Shown: piece by piece, positions 33,287-40,721 of the stretch
Position numbering within the stretch: position 1 is the first letter of the stretch
Layout: every line of letters begins with the position of its first letter
DNA from: Bacillus timonensis
GTDB lineage: Bacteria; Bacillota; Bacilli; Bacillales; Bacillaceae_L
Direction: 5' to 3'
Length of the DNA: 64,000 bases
NCBI GenBank assembly: GCA_020171895.1
Contig: JAIVAN010000004.1
Coordinates: forward strand, 62,001 to 126,000
The notes under the pieces: generated by a model
The model's database searches: none
Told to the model about the DNA's origin: nothing
The model's input: the letters and a program-made list of their open reading frames with translations, nothing else
Position numbers and translations under genes: made by a program

Positions 33287-33842
33287 CGTTAGCCCTCCCT
33301 TCATCATCTAAGTAGCTCCTGAGATGACGTAATGCAAGTCTTATCCGACCCTTAACGGTACCTAGAGGAATATCACATTCTTCGGATATTCGTTGTTGAG
33401 TGAAACCTTTAAAATAGAACAGGTTAATCATTGATTGCTGTTCTTTTTTTAACGTCGCCACTGCTCTCCGTAGTCGATTACCTTCTTCTTTCCATTCAAC
33501 CTGCTCTTCTACAAGCTTTTCATCAGCGACTAATGAATCTCGATCCTCAAGCTCAACTGTAGCTTCTTTCTTTCGCTTCCGAATGAGATCTATTGCGGTA
33601 TGACGAGTGATGGTTAATAACCAAGAAGAAAATTTTCCCTTACTTTCTTCATAGCTACCAATGCCTCTCCAAAGTTTAATAAAAACCTCTTGGACTACCT
33701 CTTCAGCGAGTTGTGCATCACCCATCATTTTAAAGGAAAAAGAATATACTAGTTTTTCATATCGGTCATACAATATTTCTAGAGCTTTTTTATCTTTTGC
33801 TAACACTTGGTTATATAGAATTTGATCTTCTATCTGTGGCAT
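33267..33842 (-). CDS. ECF RNA polymerase sigma factor
   Basis: 191 residues with region 2 (YDRYEKLVYSFSFKMMGDAQLAEEVVQEVFIKLWRG), KFSSWLLTITRHTAIDLIRKRK and region 4 (LFYFKGFTQQRISEECDIPLGTVKGRIRLALRHL). ATG 33842 follows AAAGGAG by 6 nt; the frame extends further but without a ribosome site. It is paired with the RskA-like anti-sigma factor gene that overlaps its end. Target genes are unknown; the adjacent sortase-substrate genes are candidates. Confidence 0.9.
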   Translation of the reverse strand: MPQIEDQILYNQVLAKDKKALEILYDRYEKLVYSFSFKMMGDAQLAEEVVQEVFIKLWRGIGSYEESKGKFSSWLLTITRHTAIDLIRKRKKEATVELEDRDSLVADEKLVEEQVEWKEEGNRLRRAVATLKKEQQSMINLFYFKGFTQQRISEECDIPLGTVKGRIRLALRHLRSYLDDEGRANDDRKEV

Positions 33843-34070
33843 AACATTCTCCTTTGCTCCGTTACAAAAATAATTGACGATACCATTAAACACTAATCTT
33901 TATGCCAAATAATGATTGTTATAACCAATATACTAGCTTACGAGTAGAATTGGAAATTAGATGATGTAATTTTAGAATATACGACAAAAATAAAAGAAAT
34001 CAAACGAATGATTATAGATACTGCGATTATTTTCACATAAAATACATGAACATTCGCATGGGGGACAACA

Positions 34071-36059
34071 ATGAAGCAATCACAGAAGAATAAAAAAGAT
34101 AGCTTGAAATCATTAAGTACAAAAAAACTATTTATTTTAACAATATTAATCATGATATTATGTGCCATCATTTGCATTCATTTTTATATCGATACTAGAG
34201 ATATCAGTCTTTTAAAAAACAAGCTACCTCAACCTACACTGATTTATGATCGTCATGGCGAAATAGCAAGTAAGATGACGGGTTCAAAAATCGAAGGTGT
34301 AGGATTTGATGAACTTCCTGACCACTTAATCCTTGCAATTGTTGCAATTGAGGATCATCGTTTTTATGATCATCCGGGGATCGATTATATTGGGATATTA
34401 CGTGCTTTAGTAAAAAATGTAAAAGCGGGCGAAATCGTTGAGGGTGGAAGTACCATTACGCAGCAGTTAACGAAAAATGTGTTCCTGTCTCATGAACAAA
34501 CGCTCAGTCGAAAATGGGATGAGTTTTTTATCGCACAGAAGATCGAAAGAACCTACTCGAAAAATGAGATCATGGAAATGTATGTTAATCATATTTATTT
34601 TGGTGAAGGTGCATGGGGAATTCGAAATGCTGCAGAAGTTTATTTTGGTAAGGAAGTAACAGAGCTTACAGTATCGGAGTCTGCCATTTTAGCAGGTTTA
34701 ATTAAAGCACCTTCTAAGCTTTCGCCTTTAAAAAACTATGAAAAATCAATAGAGAGAAGAAACCTTGTTCTTCACCAGATGAAAATACATCATTTTATTA
34801 GCCAAGCAGACTTTGAAGCGGCAGTATCTGAAGAGATTGTTCTGCAAGGAAGACAGGTCGATCCGTATGAGGGAAAATACTCTTATTATGTTGATCAAAT
34901 CATTGAAGAAGCGATCGAAAGATATGGATTAACACAGAACGAAATTTTATCGGGTGGATTTCATATTTATACTGAATTGGATCAGCAAATGCAATCATCA
35001 CTAGAAGAGGTATATGGAAACGATGAACTTTTCCCTAAAAGTCCATCCGAGCAGCTTGTTCAAAGTGGAGCTATTTTAATAGAGCCAGAAAGTGGTGGCA
35101 TACGAGCTCTAATTGGAGGTAGAGGTGAGCATGTGTTTAGAGGGTTTAACCATGCAACCCAGCTTGAGCGCCAGCCGGGATCGACGATAAAACCATTAGC
35201 AGTGTATACACCTGCACTTGAAGAAGGCTATAGTATATTTGATTCACTTGAAGACAAAGCCTTTAACTTTAATGGATATCGACCAAAAAACTATAATGGA
35301 AGTTTTAAAGGGTCCGTTTCTATGATTAATGCAGTGACATCTTCCGATAATGTACCTGCAGTTTGGTTGTTAAATAAGATTGGTATAGAAAAGGGTATAG
35401 ATGCACTCAATCGATTTGGTATCCCACTGACAAAAGAGGACCGGAATTTGAGTATTGCACTTGGAGGGATAGAACAAGGTGTCTCACCATTACAAATGGC
35501 AGAAGCTTATACTGTTTTTCCGAATAAAGGTATAAAATCTGACGCACACTCTATTACAAAAATGATTGATTCGAAGGGAAATGTAGTTGCAGTGTGGCAG
35601 TCAAAAGAATTGACGGTGACCTCGTCTGAAGTTGCCGAAAGAATGACATACATGCTTCGAAATGTTGTGGAAAATGGTACAGGGAAAAGTGCAAGATTAG
35701 ATGGTAGAGAATTAGCAGGTAAAACAGGCTCTACACAAGTACCAATTCAAGGTATAAATGGAACAAAAGATCACTGGTTTGTGGGGTATACTCCAGAATT
35801 AGTCGGTTCGATTTGGTTAGGGTTTGATAAAACTGACGAAACACATTACTTGACCACCTCAAGTAGTCAAACGGTCACAGTCATTTTCAAAGAGATTATG
35901 GAAAGGGCATTAAAAGATACACCTAAAAGTTCTTTTCATTTACCTACCTACAAGGAACCAAAAAAAGAAAAACAATCCAGTGGTGATTTTAAAGAAGATA
36001 ATAAGAAAAAGGGAAAAGGGAAGGACAAGAAGAAAAAGAAGAAGCGGGATGATGATTAA
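34071..36059 (+). CDS. Class A penicillin-binding protein (glycosyltransferase/transpeptidase)
   Basis: A 662-residue bifunctional peptidoglycan synthase. One N-terminal membrane anchor (about 24-42) is followed by the GT51 domain (AIEDHRFYDHPGIDYIGI with the catalytic Glu, GGSTITQQLTKN, RKWDEFFIAQKIE). The transpeptidase has SxxK in QPGSTIKP, SxN in TSSDNVP and KTG in AGKTGST. The C-terminus is a Lys-rich tail of about 30 residues. It resembles the PBP1A/2D group of Bacillus. ATG with GGGGGAC upstream; transcribed alone, divergent from the sigma gene. Confidence 0.92.
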   Translation: MKQSQKNKKDSLKSLSTKKLFILTILIMILCAIICIHFYIDTRDISLLKNKLPQPTLIYDRHGEIASKMTGSKIEGVGFDELPDHLILAIVAIEDHRFYDHPGIDYIGILRALVKNVKAGEIVEGGSTITQQLTKNVFLSHEQTLSRKWDEFFIAQKIERTYSKNEIMEMYVNHIYFGEGAWGIRNAAEVYFGKEVTELTVSESAILAGLIKAPSKLSPLKNYEKSIERRNLVLHQMKIHHFISQADFEAAVSEEIVLQGRQVDPYEGKYSYYVDQIIEEAIERYGLTQNEILSGGFHIYTELDQQMQSSLEEVYGNDELFPKSPSEQLVQSGAILIEPESGGIRALIGGRGEHVFRGFNHATQLERQPGSTIKPLAVYTPALEEGYSIFDSLEDKAFNFNGYRPKNYNGSFKGSVSMINAVTSSDNVPAVWLLNKIGIEKGIDALNRFGIPLTKEDRNLSIALGGIEQGVSPLQMAEAYTVFPNKGIKSDAHSITKMIDSKGNVVAVWQSKELTVTSSEVAERMTYMLRNVVENGTGKSARLDGRELAGKTGSTQVPIQGINGTKDHWFVGYTPELVGSIWLGFDKTDETHYLTTSSSQTVTVIFKEIMERALKDTPKSSFHLPTYKEPKKEKQSSGDFKEDNKKKGKGKDKKKKKKRDDD

Positions 36060-36149
36060 ACGACAATTGTAATAATGACGATAGTGAGATTGAAAGGTTA
36101 GTGAGGGGGGATCTATATAGATTCTCCCTTGTTTCTTTATATGGTATAA

Positions 36150-36380
36150 AGGAAGAGGATTATTGAAGATAAGAGAATAGTTGAGAAAACCAATCCTTGT
36201 ATAAAGAGTTTAAGGAAGGAATTAGGTATAAAAAACGTTATTTCATTCCCCATTGGAAAAGAATTTTATGCGATTCCTGAAGAAGTTTCTGAAGGAGAAA
36301 AGTATTGGGATCTTTATGATACGCTAAATTATGAAAGAGTCTTGAGATTAAAGGATATTGAAGTGAAAGAGTTTTTTTAG
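36150..36380 (+). pseudogene. Orphan 76-codon frame without a start, probable gene remnant
   Basis: The frame runs from just after a TAA at 36147 to a TAG at 36378. It encodes a protein-like sequence (KELGIKNVISFPIGKEFYAI, PEEVSEGEKYWDLYDTLNYE) with no in-frame ATG, GTG or TTG before its last quarter. An ATT at 36159 behind AAAGGAAGAGG is the only conceivable start. Most likely the tail of a deleted gene; the family is not recognised. Confidence 0.45.
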
Positions 36381-36477
36381 AAACTGGAGATTGCTTAAAA
36401 TAGAAGTAGGATAGTAAGATTGCTTAAGAAGAGATTGGAAAAATTCTAAGTATCACAAGTGCATAATTGGGGAGAAG

Positions 36478-36858
36478 ATGATGGAGAAAATAAGGAGCTG
36501 GGCAAGAAACTTAAAACAAAAAGTATTTGTTCTTTATTTTGCCTACAAAGATAAACGAGTACCTTGGTTTGCAAAATTATTTACCGCATGTGTTGTAGCT
36601 TATGCATTTAGTCCAATAGATTTAATTCCTGACTTTATACCTATTTTGGGCTACTTAGACGATGTTATTATTGTTCCACTCGGAATTCTGCTTTCATTGA
36701 AGATGATTCCTAGTGTTGTCCTATCAGATTGTGAAACAAAAGCTATAGAGATGATGAAACAAGGGAAACAAAAAAATTGGATGATGGGTTCAGTAATCGT
36801 GTTGATCTGGAGTCTAGTTACGATTTGGTTTTTCATAAAGGTTTATCAATATCTGTAA
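36478..36858 (+). CDS. DUF1232 (YkvA-type) membrane protein
   Basis: 126 residues with the DUF1232 core VAYAFSPIDLIPDFIPILGYLDDVIIVPLGI and an extra C-terminal transmembrane segment (MMGSVIVLIWSLVTIWFFI). The function of the family is unknown. ATG with GGGGAGA upstream; it is the second member in this window, the other being under a Mn riboswitch. No riboswitch is seen here. A terminator follows. Confidence 0.82.
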   Translation: MMEKIRSWARNLKQKVFVLYFAYKDKRVPWFAKLFTACVVAYAFSPIDLIPDFIPILGYLDDVIIVPLGILLSLKMIPSVVLSDCETKAIEMMKQGKQKNWMMGSVIVLIWSLVTIWFFIKVYQYL

Positions 36859-36880
36859 ATCTAATTTTAAACAAATCACC

Positions 36881-36918
36881 AAAAAGCTCAAAGTTTCATA
36901 TCTTTGAGCTTTTTTTAT
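36881..36918. terminator. Bidirectional terminator
   Basis: AAAAAGCTCAAAG pairs with CTTTGAGCTTTTT between convergent genes. Confidence 0.88.
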
Positions 36919-36929
36919 ATTTAGAAGCA

Positions 36930-37154
36930 CTACTTTTTTTTCTTTTTATTCGTATCAAGAACTGCTTTATTTTTATTTACTTGCTCTAACGCCACTTGGA
37001 CGTGTACTTTTGTTTCGTCAAGATTATGAATGCTTAACACTTTACCTTTTCTACCTTTAATTTTTAAGTCTTCACCAACAGTTGGAACGTTTTTCACTAA
37101 CTGAGTTAATAATAGATTTTTATTTTCAAAATAGTGAACACTGAACAAATACAT
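36930..37154 (-). CDS. Hypothetical protein, 74 residues
   Basis: Small basic protein starting MYLFSVHYFENKN (ATG 37154, AAAGGTGATG upstream) and ending in a poly-Lys tail (NKKKKK). The middle, VGEDLKIKGRKGKVLSIHNLDETKVHVQVALE, looks like a small beta barrel of SH3 or KOW type. No firm family. It follows the EthD gene on the same strand with about 45 nt between them. Confidence 0.6.
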   Translation of the reverse strand: MYLFSVHYFENKNLLLTQLVKNVPTVGEDLKIKGRKGKVLSIHNLDETKVHVQVALEQVNKNKAVLDTNKKKKK

Positions 37155-37198
37155 CACCTTTTTCATATAGTCTATGCTACTGTTTTCTAAATCTAATC

Positions 37199-37501
37199 CT
37201 ATTCTACAATTGTTATAATTGGCGGTTTATCTAAATACTCAACTAAGTTTTTTACATCACCTTGAACAGCCATTCCTTCTTCAGAGGCTAAGGCAGCGTT
37301 AAGTTGACCTAAGCTTTCAAACTCTAATTCTACTAGAAGGTATAGATTTAGATCTGTGTTAAAAGATGTCGCCACTTTTTGTACCTTTGCGTTTGTAAGG
37401 CCAGGTAATTTTTGGGCTAATGGAACGTGGTTTTGAAAATAATAAGATTCGAATCCTTCTTGATCATTTGGTTTTTCATACAATACTACTAACTTAGCCA
37501 T
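37199..37501 (-). CDS. EthD-family protein
   Basis: A 100-residue ferredoxin-like dimeric alpha/beta barrel protein. VVLYEKPNDQEGFESYYFQNHVPLAQKLPGL is the diagnostic EthD region, with the conserved His of NHVPLA. EthD proteins are linked to ether degradation in Rhodococcus, but Bacillus members have unknown roles. ATG with AAAGGGGC upstream. Confidence 0.85.
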   Translation of the reverse strand: MAKLVVLYEKPNDQEGFESYYFQNHVPLAQKLPGLTNAKVQKVATSFNTDLNLYLLVELEFESLGQLNAALASEEGMAVQGDVKNLVEYLDKPPIITIVE

Positions 37502-37820
37502 AACATTGCCCCTTTTTCATAAATTACTATAATGTATTCGAACTATTAGAAATTAATCCTTAATTACGAAAGATAATTTTAGAAAAGTTCATGTAAAAAA
37601 GTGAAGAAAGCGGGATGATTTAAGAGAGTGGTGTTAATTTTGGGGAATCAAGTCGGATTTGTGAGCGATGAGGGAAGAAAAAGTTTTTCATAGAGAGAAT
37701 GATAGGTATAACTGCGTGGTGGTGAAATGATTCAACTTGCACCATATTATAATGGCTTTTTTCCAACCAAGAAACTTTTGAAGAAAAAAAACGTCTAAAA
37801 AGGTGGAGGTGTTAGTAATA
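37502..37820. other. Intergenic region between divergent genes
   Basis: About 320 bp. A possible TATAAT lies near 37749. A 22-codon frame starting GTGGTGTTAATTTTGGGG (near 37629) looks fortuitous. No structured RNA was recognised. Confidence 0.35.
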
Positions 37821-38165
37821 ATGAAATACATATTTATGTTCATTTTATTGTTTTTTTTAGCCGCGTGTTCAAGTGAAGATTTAGAAGAAATTAAGATAAA
37901 TGGCTTAAAAAATAAGGAAAGAATTGTCGTTACTGATTCCAAAATAATGAACACAATAAAAGAAGCATTACAAACTGCAGAAATGGAACCAGGCATAGTA
38001 AATTTAGCAAATCCACATTTCAAAATAGTGTTTAAAAATGAAACCTATTTTTTATGGATAACAGGTGAATCTGGAATCATTATGAATGCGAAGGATACCC
38101 ATATAATTTTCACTTTAAGTAAGCAGGCTATTAGTGATTTGAATGAAATAATTAAGGAAAGTTAG
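37821..38165 (+). CDS. Small lipoprotein, YhfM-like
   Basis: 114 residues. ATG 37821 gives a lipoprotein signal peptide ending in LAAC; AAGGTGGAGGT lies 10 nt upstream. The mature domain (ERIVVTDSKIMNTIKEALQTAEMEPGIVNLANPHFKIVF...ETYFLWI...GIIMNAKDTHIIFTLS) resembles B. subtilis YhfM-type lipoproteins, from memory. Function unknown. It converges with the universal stress gene. Confidence 0.65.
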   Translation: MKYIFMFILLFFLAACSSEDLEEIKINGLKNKERIVVTDSKIMNTIKEALQTAEMEPGIVNLANPHFKIVFKNETYFLWITGESGIIMNAKDTHIIFTLSKQAISDLNEIIKES

Positions 38166-38174
38166 AATCCAAAA

Positions 38175-38197
38175 ATGGCTTGAGAAATTCTCAAGCC
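38175..38197. terminator. Terminator between convergent genes
   Basis: Perfect palindrome TGGCTTGAGA-AAT-TCTCAAGCCA; a T run (ATTTTT) follows on the minus strand. Confidence 0.75.
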
Positions 38198-38203
38198 AAA
38201 TAG

Positions 38204-38722
38204 TTAGTTACTTTTTACAATTAAAACAGAACAAGGAGCTTGATTACTTACCTTCTCACTAACACTTCCTTTGACAAGCTTCTTTATTCCACTTAATCCT
38301 CTATTACCAATGACGATCACATCCGTGTTTGATTCTTTTGCGAACTGACATATTGACGTAGCTGGATCACCTGTGAGTGCTATCGTTTCTGAATGAATAT
38401 TTTCTAGTGTTAGTTGCTCTTTTGCGTCATTTAATATTCGCTCTGTTTCATCTTCAACCTCATCTTTCATACCCGTATCATGATTGATAAGTTGAATTGG
38501 TGGGGGATAGATGTGGCTGTCGACTGCAGTATGACTTGTTTGTGTGGGTGGTATCGTCCCACGCTCTAAAGAGGTAGATGGAAGGATCTTTCCTTCGCGA
38601 ACATAGGTAAGTGTAAGTTCACTTTTGAATTTTTTTGCAAGTGATATTGCCTGTTGTAATGCTTGTTGGCTATCGTTAGATCCATCATAGGCAATTAAAA
38701 TTCGTTTCAGTTCATTATTCAT
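38204..38722 (-). CDS. Universal stress protein, UspA family
   Basis: A 172-residue ATP-binding-type Usp. The N-terminal ILIAYDGSNDSQQAL binds the nucleotide, and GNRGLSGIKKLVKGSVSEKV carries the G-x2-G-x9-G(S) motif. A variable insert of about 40 residues (LPSTSLERGTIPPTQTSHTAV...) is longer than in minimal Usp proteins. ATG 38722 with GAAAGGAGAC upstream. Confidence 0.9.
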   Translation of the reverse strand: MNNELKRILIAYDGSNDSQQALQQAISLAKKFKSELTLTYVREGKILPSTSLERGTIPPTQTSHTAVDSHIYPPPIQLINHDTGMKDEVEDETERILNDAKEQLTLENIHSETIALTGDPATSICQFAKESNTDVIVIGNRGLSGIKKLVKGSVSEKVSNQAPCSVLIVKSN

Positions 38723-38841
38723 AAAAATGTCTCCTTTCAAAGTGTTTACATAGCTAATACCCTTTTCTCAGTTATGTAATCATGACAAAAGGATGACAAT
38801 TTTTTTACAAACTATTTAAGGGGAAAAAGGGGGTTCGTAAG

Positions 38842-39309
38842 ATGGATATTGTATTAAAACCGATTGGTACTGTTAAAACGGAGCGAGAAGAAGCTTTTGA
38901 TGATTATTGGGGAAGTGTGACGTCAACAATTCATCTTGATGATGCCATGTTTACACCAGAAGTTACAATGGGACTTCATGAATTCTCTCATTTAGAGGTT
39001 GTTTATTTTTTTCATAAAGTGGTTGATTCAAAAGTTGAATTAAGTGCAAGGCATCCTAGAAACAATGCTGAATGGCCTAAGGTAGGAATTTTTTCGCAAA
39101 GAGCAAAAGGGAGGCCAAATCGACTCGCCGTGTCGGTCTGTCGCCTTTTAAAAATCGAAGGATTAACTTTAACGGTGGAATCTCTCGACGCGATTGATGG
39201 AACACCTGTTATAGATATAAAGCCTTATATGAAGGAATTTGCTCCAAGAGGAGAAGTTTATCAGCCGCTTTGGTCAACTGAATTGATGAAAGATTATTTT
39301 AAGAAATAG
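38842..39309 (+). CDS. trmO: tRNA t6A37 methyltransferase TrmO-like (TsaA/YaeB family)
   Basis: 155 residues. HEFSHLEVVYFFH, ARHPRNNAEWPKVGIFSQRAKGRPNRLAVSVC and DAIDGTPVIDIKPY are the family's characteristic blocks. E. coli TrmO methylates the t6A base at position 37 of threonine tRNAs using SAM; Bacillus proteins of this size lack the C-terminal domain of the E. coli enzyme, so activity is by analogy. ATG with AAAAAGGGGG upstream. Confidence 0.85.
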   Translation: MDIVLKPIGTVKTEREEAFDDYWGSVTSTIHLDDAMFTPEVTMGLHEFSHLEVVYFFHKVVDSKVELSARHPRNNAEWPKVGIFSQRAKGRPNRLAVSVCRLLKIEGLTLTVESLDAIDGTPVIDIKPYMKEFAPRGEVYQPLWSTELMKDYFKK

Positions 39310-39310
39310 T

Positions 39311-39333
39311 ACCCATTATGGGTGCTTTTTTAT
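39311..39333 (+). terminator. Short terminator after the TrmO gene
   Basis: ACCCA-TTA-TGGGT followed by CTTTTTT. Confidence 0.6.
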
Positions 39334-39342
39334 CTTTATTTT

Positions 39343-39369
39343 TGAAACTTTTTCCATTAGTTAATCGTA
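39343..39369 (+). promoter_or_regulatory. SigW-type ECF promoter
   Basis: TGAAAC (39343-39348) and CGTA (39366-39369) with 17 bp between, the classical SigW pattern. In B. subtilis the flotillin operon and pspA are both SigW targets, which fits the genes downstream. Confidence 0.7.
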
Positions 39370-39407
39370 AGAATATTAGCAACATTTTTACTAGAAGACT
39401 TGTAGCG

Positions 39408-39442
39408 AATCCTACTAATAGTATACGATATATAGTAGGATT
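39408..39442 (+). repeat. Inverted repeat in the pspA leader
   Basis: AATCCTACTA and TAGTAGGATT form a perfect 10-bp stem around 15 nt that contain GTATAC, about 40 nt before the pspA start. Confidence 0.6.
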
Positions 39443-39481
39443 TGGATGAAATGTAAAAATATTGGATTAGGAGGATGGAGA

Positions 39482-40165
39482 ATGTTTGAGTTTTTTAAAC
39501 GAGTTAAAACTGTAGTCAATTCTGAGCTTCATGCAATGGTAGATAAAGCTGAAGACCCTGAAAAAATGCTCGATCAATATTTGCGAGAAATGGCGACTGA
39601 AATTCGTGAGGTAGAGGCAGCTACTGCGAAAGTAATGGCAGAAGAAAAGCTTCTTGGCAAAAAAGTAGCTGAGGCAAAAAACTTAGTGACTACAAGAGAA
39701 AATCAAGCTGTGCAAGCACTCGAGTCTGAAAATGAAGAATTAGCCCGACGTGCGTTAGAAGATAAAAATAGAGTTGCAGAAGAACTACAGACTCTAGAGC
39801 AGCTTCATAAAGATATGGTGAATAATGTCGATGATATGAAACAAAAGCTTAAAGAAATGAAGACAGATTTTCACGAAATGGAAGTAAAAAAAGAATCGTT
39901 AAAAACGAGAGCGAGTTCAGCTAAAGCAAGAACAAAAGCAAATCATGCTTTATCTTCTGTAAATAATGGTGGTGCGAAGAAGGGCTTTGAAAAGATGGAA
40001 GGGAAAATCCTTCGTTATGAGGCTGAAGCTGAGACTAGTGAAGATTTATCCTCACACAATCGTTCGCTCGATGATGATCTTAAGTCATTGGATAGAAATC
40101 AGCAAATTGATCAAGAGTTAGCTGCACTTAAGGCTCGTATCGCGAATAAATCAAAGCAGGAATAA
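39482..40165 (+). CDS. pspA: Phage-shock protein A (PspA/IM30 family)
   Basis: 227 residues, nearly all coiled coil. The N-terminal amphipathic helix (MFEFFKRVKTVVNSELHAMVDKAEDP) binds membranes, and LDQYLREMATEIREVE is conserved. PspA protects the membrane under stress. ATG 39482 follows GGAGGATGG. The gene is 5 nt before nfeD and leads a pspA-nfeD-flotillin operon. In B. subtilis pspA and yuaFG are separate, so their joining here is notable. Confidence 0.9.
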   Translation: MFEFFKRVKTVVNSELHAMVDKAEDPEKMLDQYLREMATEIREVEAATAKVMAEEKLLGKKVAEAKNLVTTRENQAVQALESENEELARRALEDKNRVAEELQTLEQLHKDMVNNVDDMKQKLKEMKTDFHEMEVKKESLKTRASSAKARTKANHALSSVNNGGAKKGFEKMEGKILRYEAEAETSEDLSSHNRSLDDDLKSLDRNQQIDQELAALKARIANKSKQE

Positions 40166-40169
40166 AGAG

Positions 40170-40703
40170 ATGGAATTACTTGGTCAGTCACTTCAAACGA
40201 TTTATTTGTACGGTCTCATTATCGGAGGAGGATTAACCCTCCTCTACATCCTATTTAGTGATATTCTTGAAGGTGTTTTTGAGGCCATCCCAGATGGGAT
40301 ATTTAATCCAACGCTTGTTTTATCGTTTATTACGATTTTAAGTGCAACAGGCTATTTATTTGAAAAGCTTTCATCGATTAATAGTTTTGTCATTATGTTG
40401 ATTTCAATCGTGTTTTCATTTATTTTAGTAACTCTTTTAAATGTGTTCGTTTTAATTCCACTGTCTAATGCAGAGGAGTCCATTGTTTTTTCAGATGAGG
40501 ATTTAAAAGGAAGAATTGGTAGGGTGATTATTTCAATTCCGACTGATGGTTATGGAGAGGTTGTGCTTGAAGGGAATAGTGGAACGATTTCACGTTCGGC
40601 TAAAAGCTTTGATGAAATGCCAATTGCCTATGACCAAACAGTGTTAGTCATTGATGTAATAGAAGGGGTATTATTTGTTTCACCACATGAGAACTTTGAG
40701 TAG
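40170..40703 (+). CDS. NfeD-family membrane protein (YuaF-like)
   Basis: 177 residues: three or four membrane segments in the first 110 and a C-terminal OB-fold of NfeD type (SDEDLKGRIGRVIISIPTDGYGEVVLEG...VLVIDVIEGVLFVSP). NfeD proteins partner with flotillins encoded next to them; YuaF does so in B. subtilis. It is followed by floT after 18 nt. Confidence 0.87.
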   Translation: MELLGQSLQTIYLYGLIIGGGLTLLYILFSDILEGVFEAIPDGIFNPTLVLSFITILSATGYLFEKLSSINSFVIMLISIVFSFILVTLLNVFVLIPLSNAEESIVFSDEDLKGRIGRVIISIPTDGYGEVVLEGNSGTISRSAKSFDEMPIAYDQTVLVIDVIEGVLFVSPHENFE

Positions 40704-40721
40704 AGAGAAGGGGTTAAAAAT

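Noticed and set aside
33938-34177. Minus-strand 79-codon frame before the PBP gene
   Set aside because: It overlaps the PBP start antisense, is built of hydrophobic AT-rich codons and has no ribosome site; it is the shadow of the PBP membrane anchor and the promoter region.
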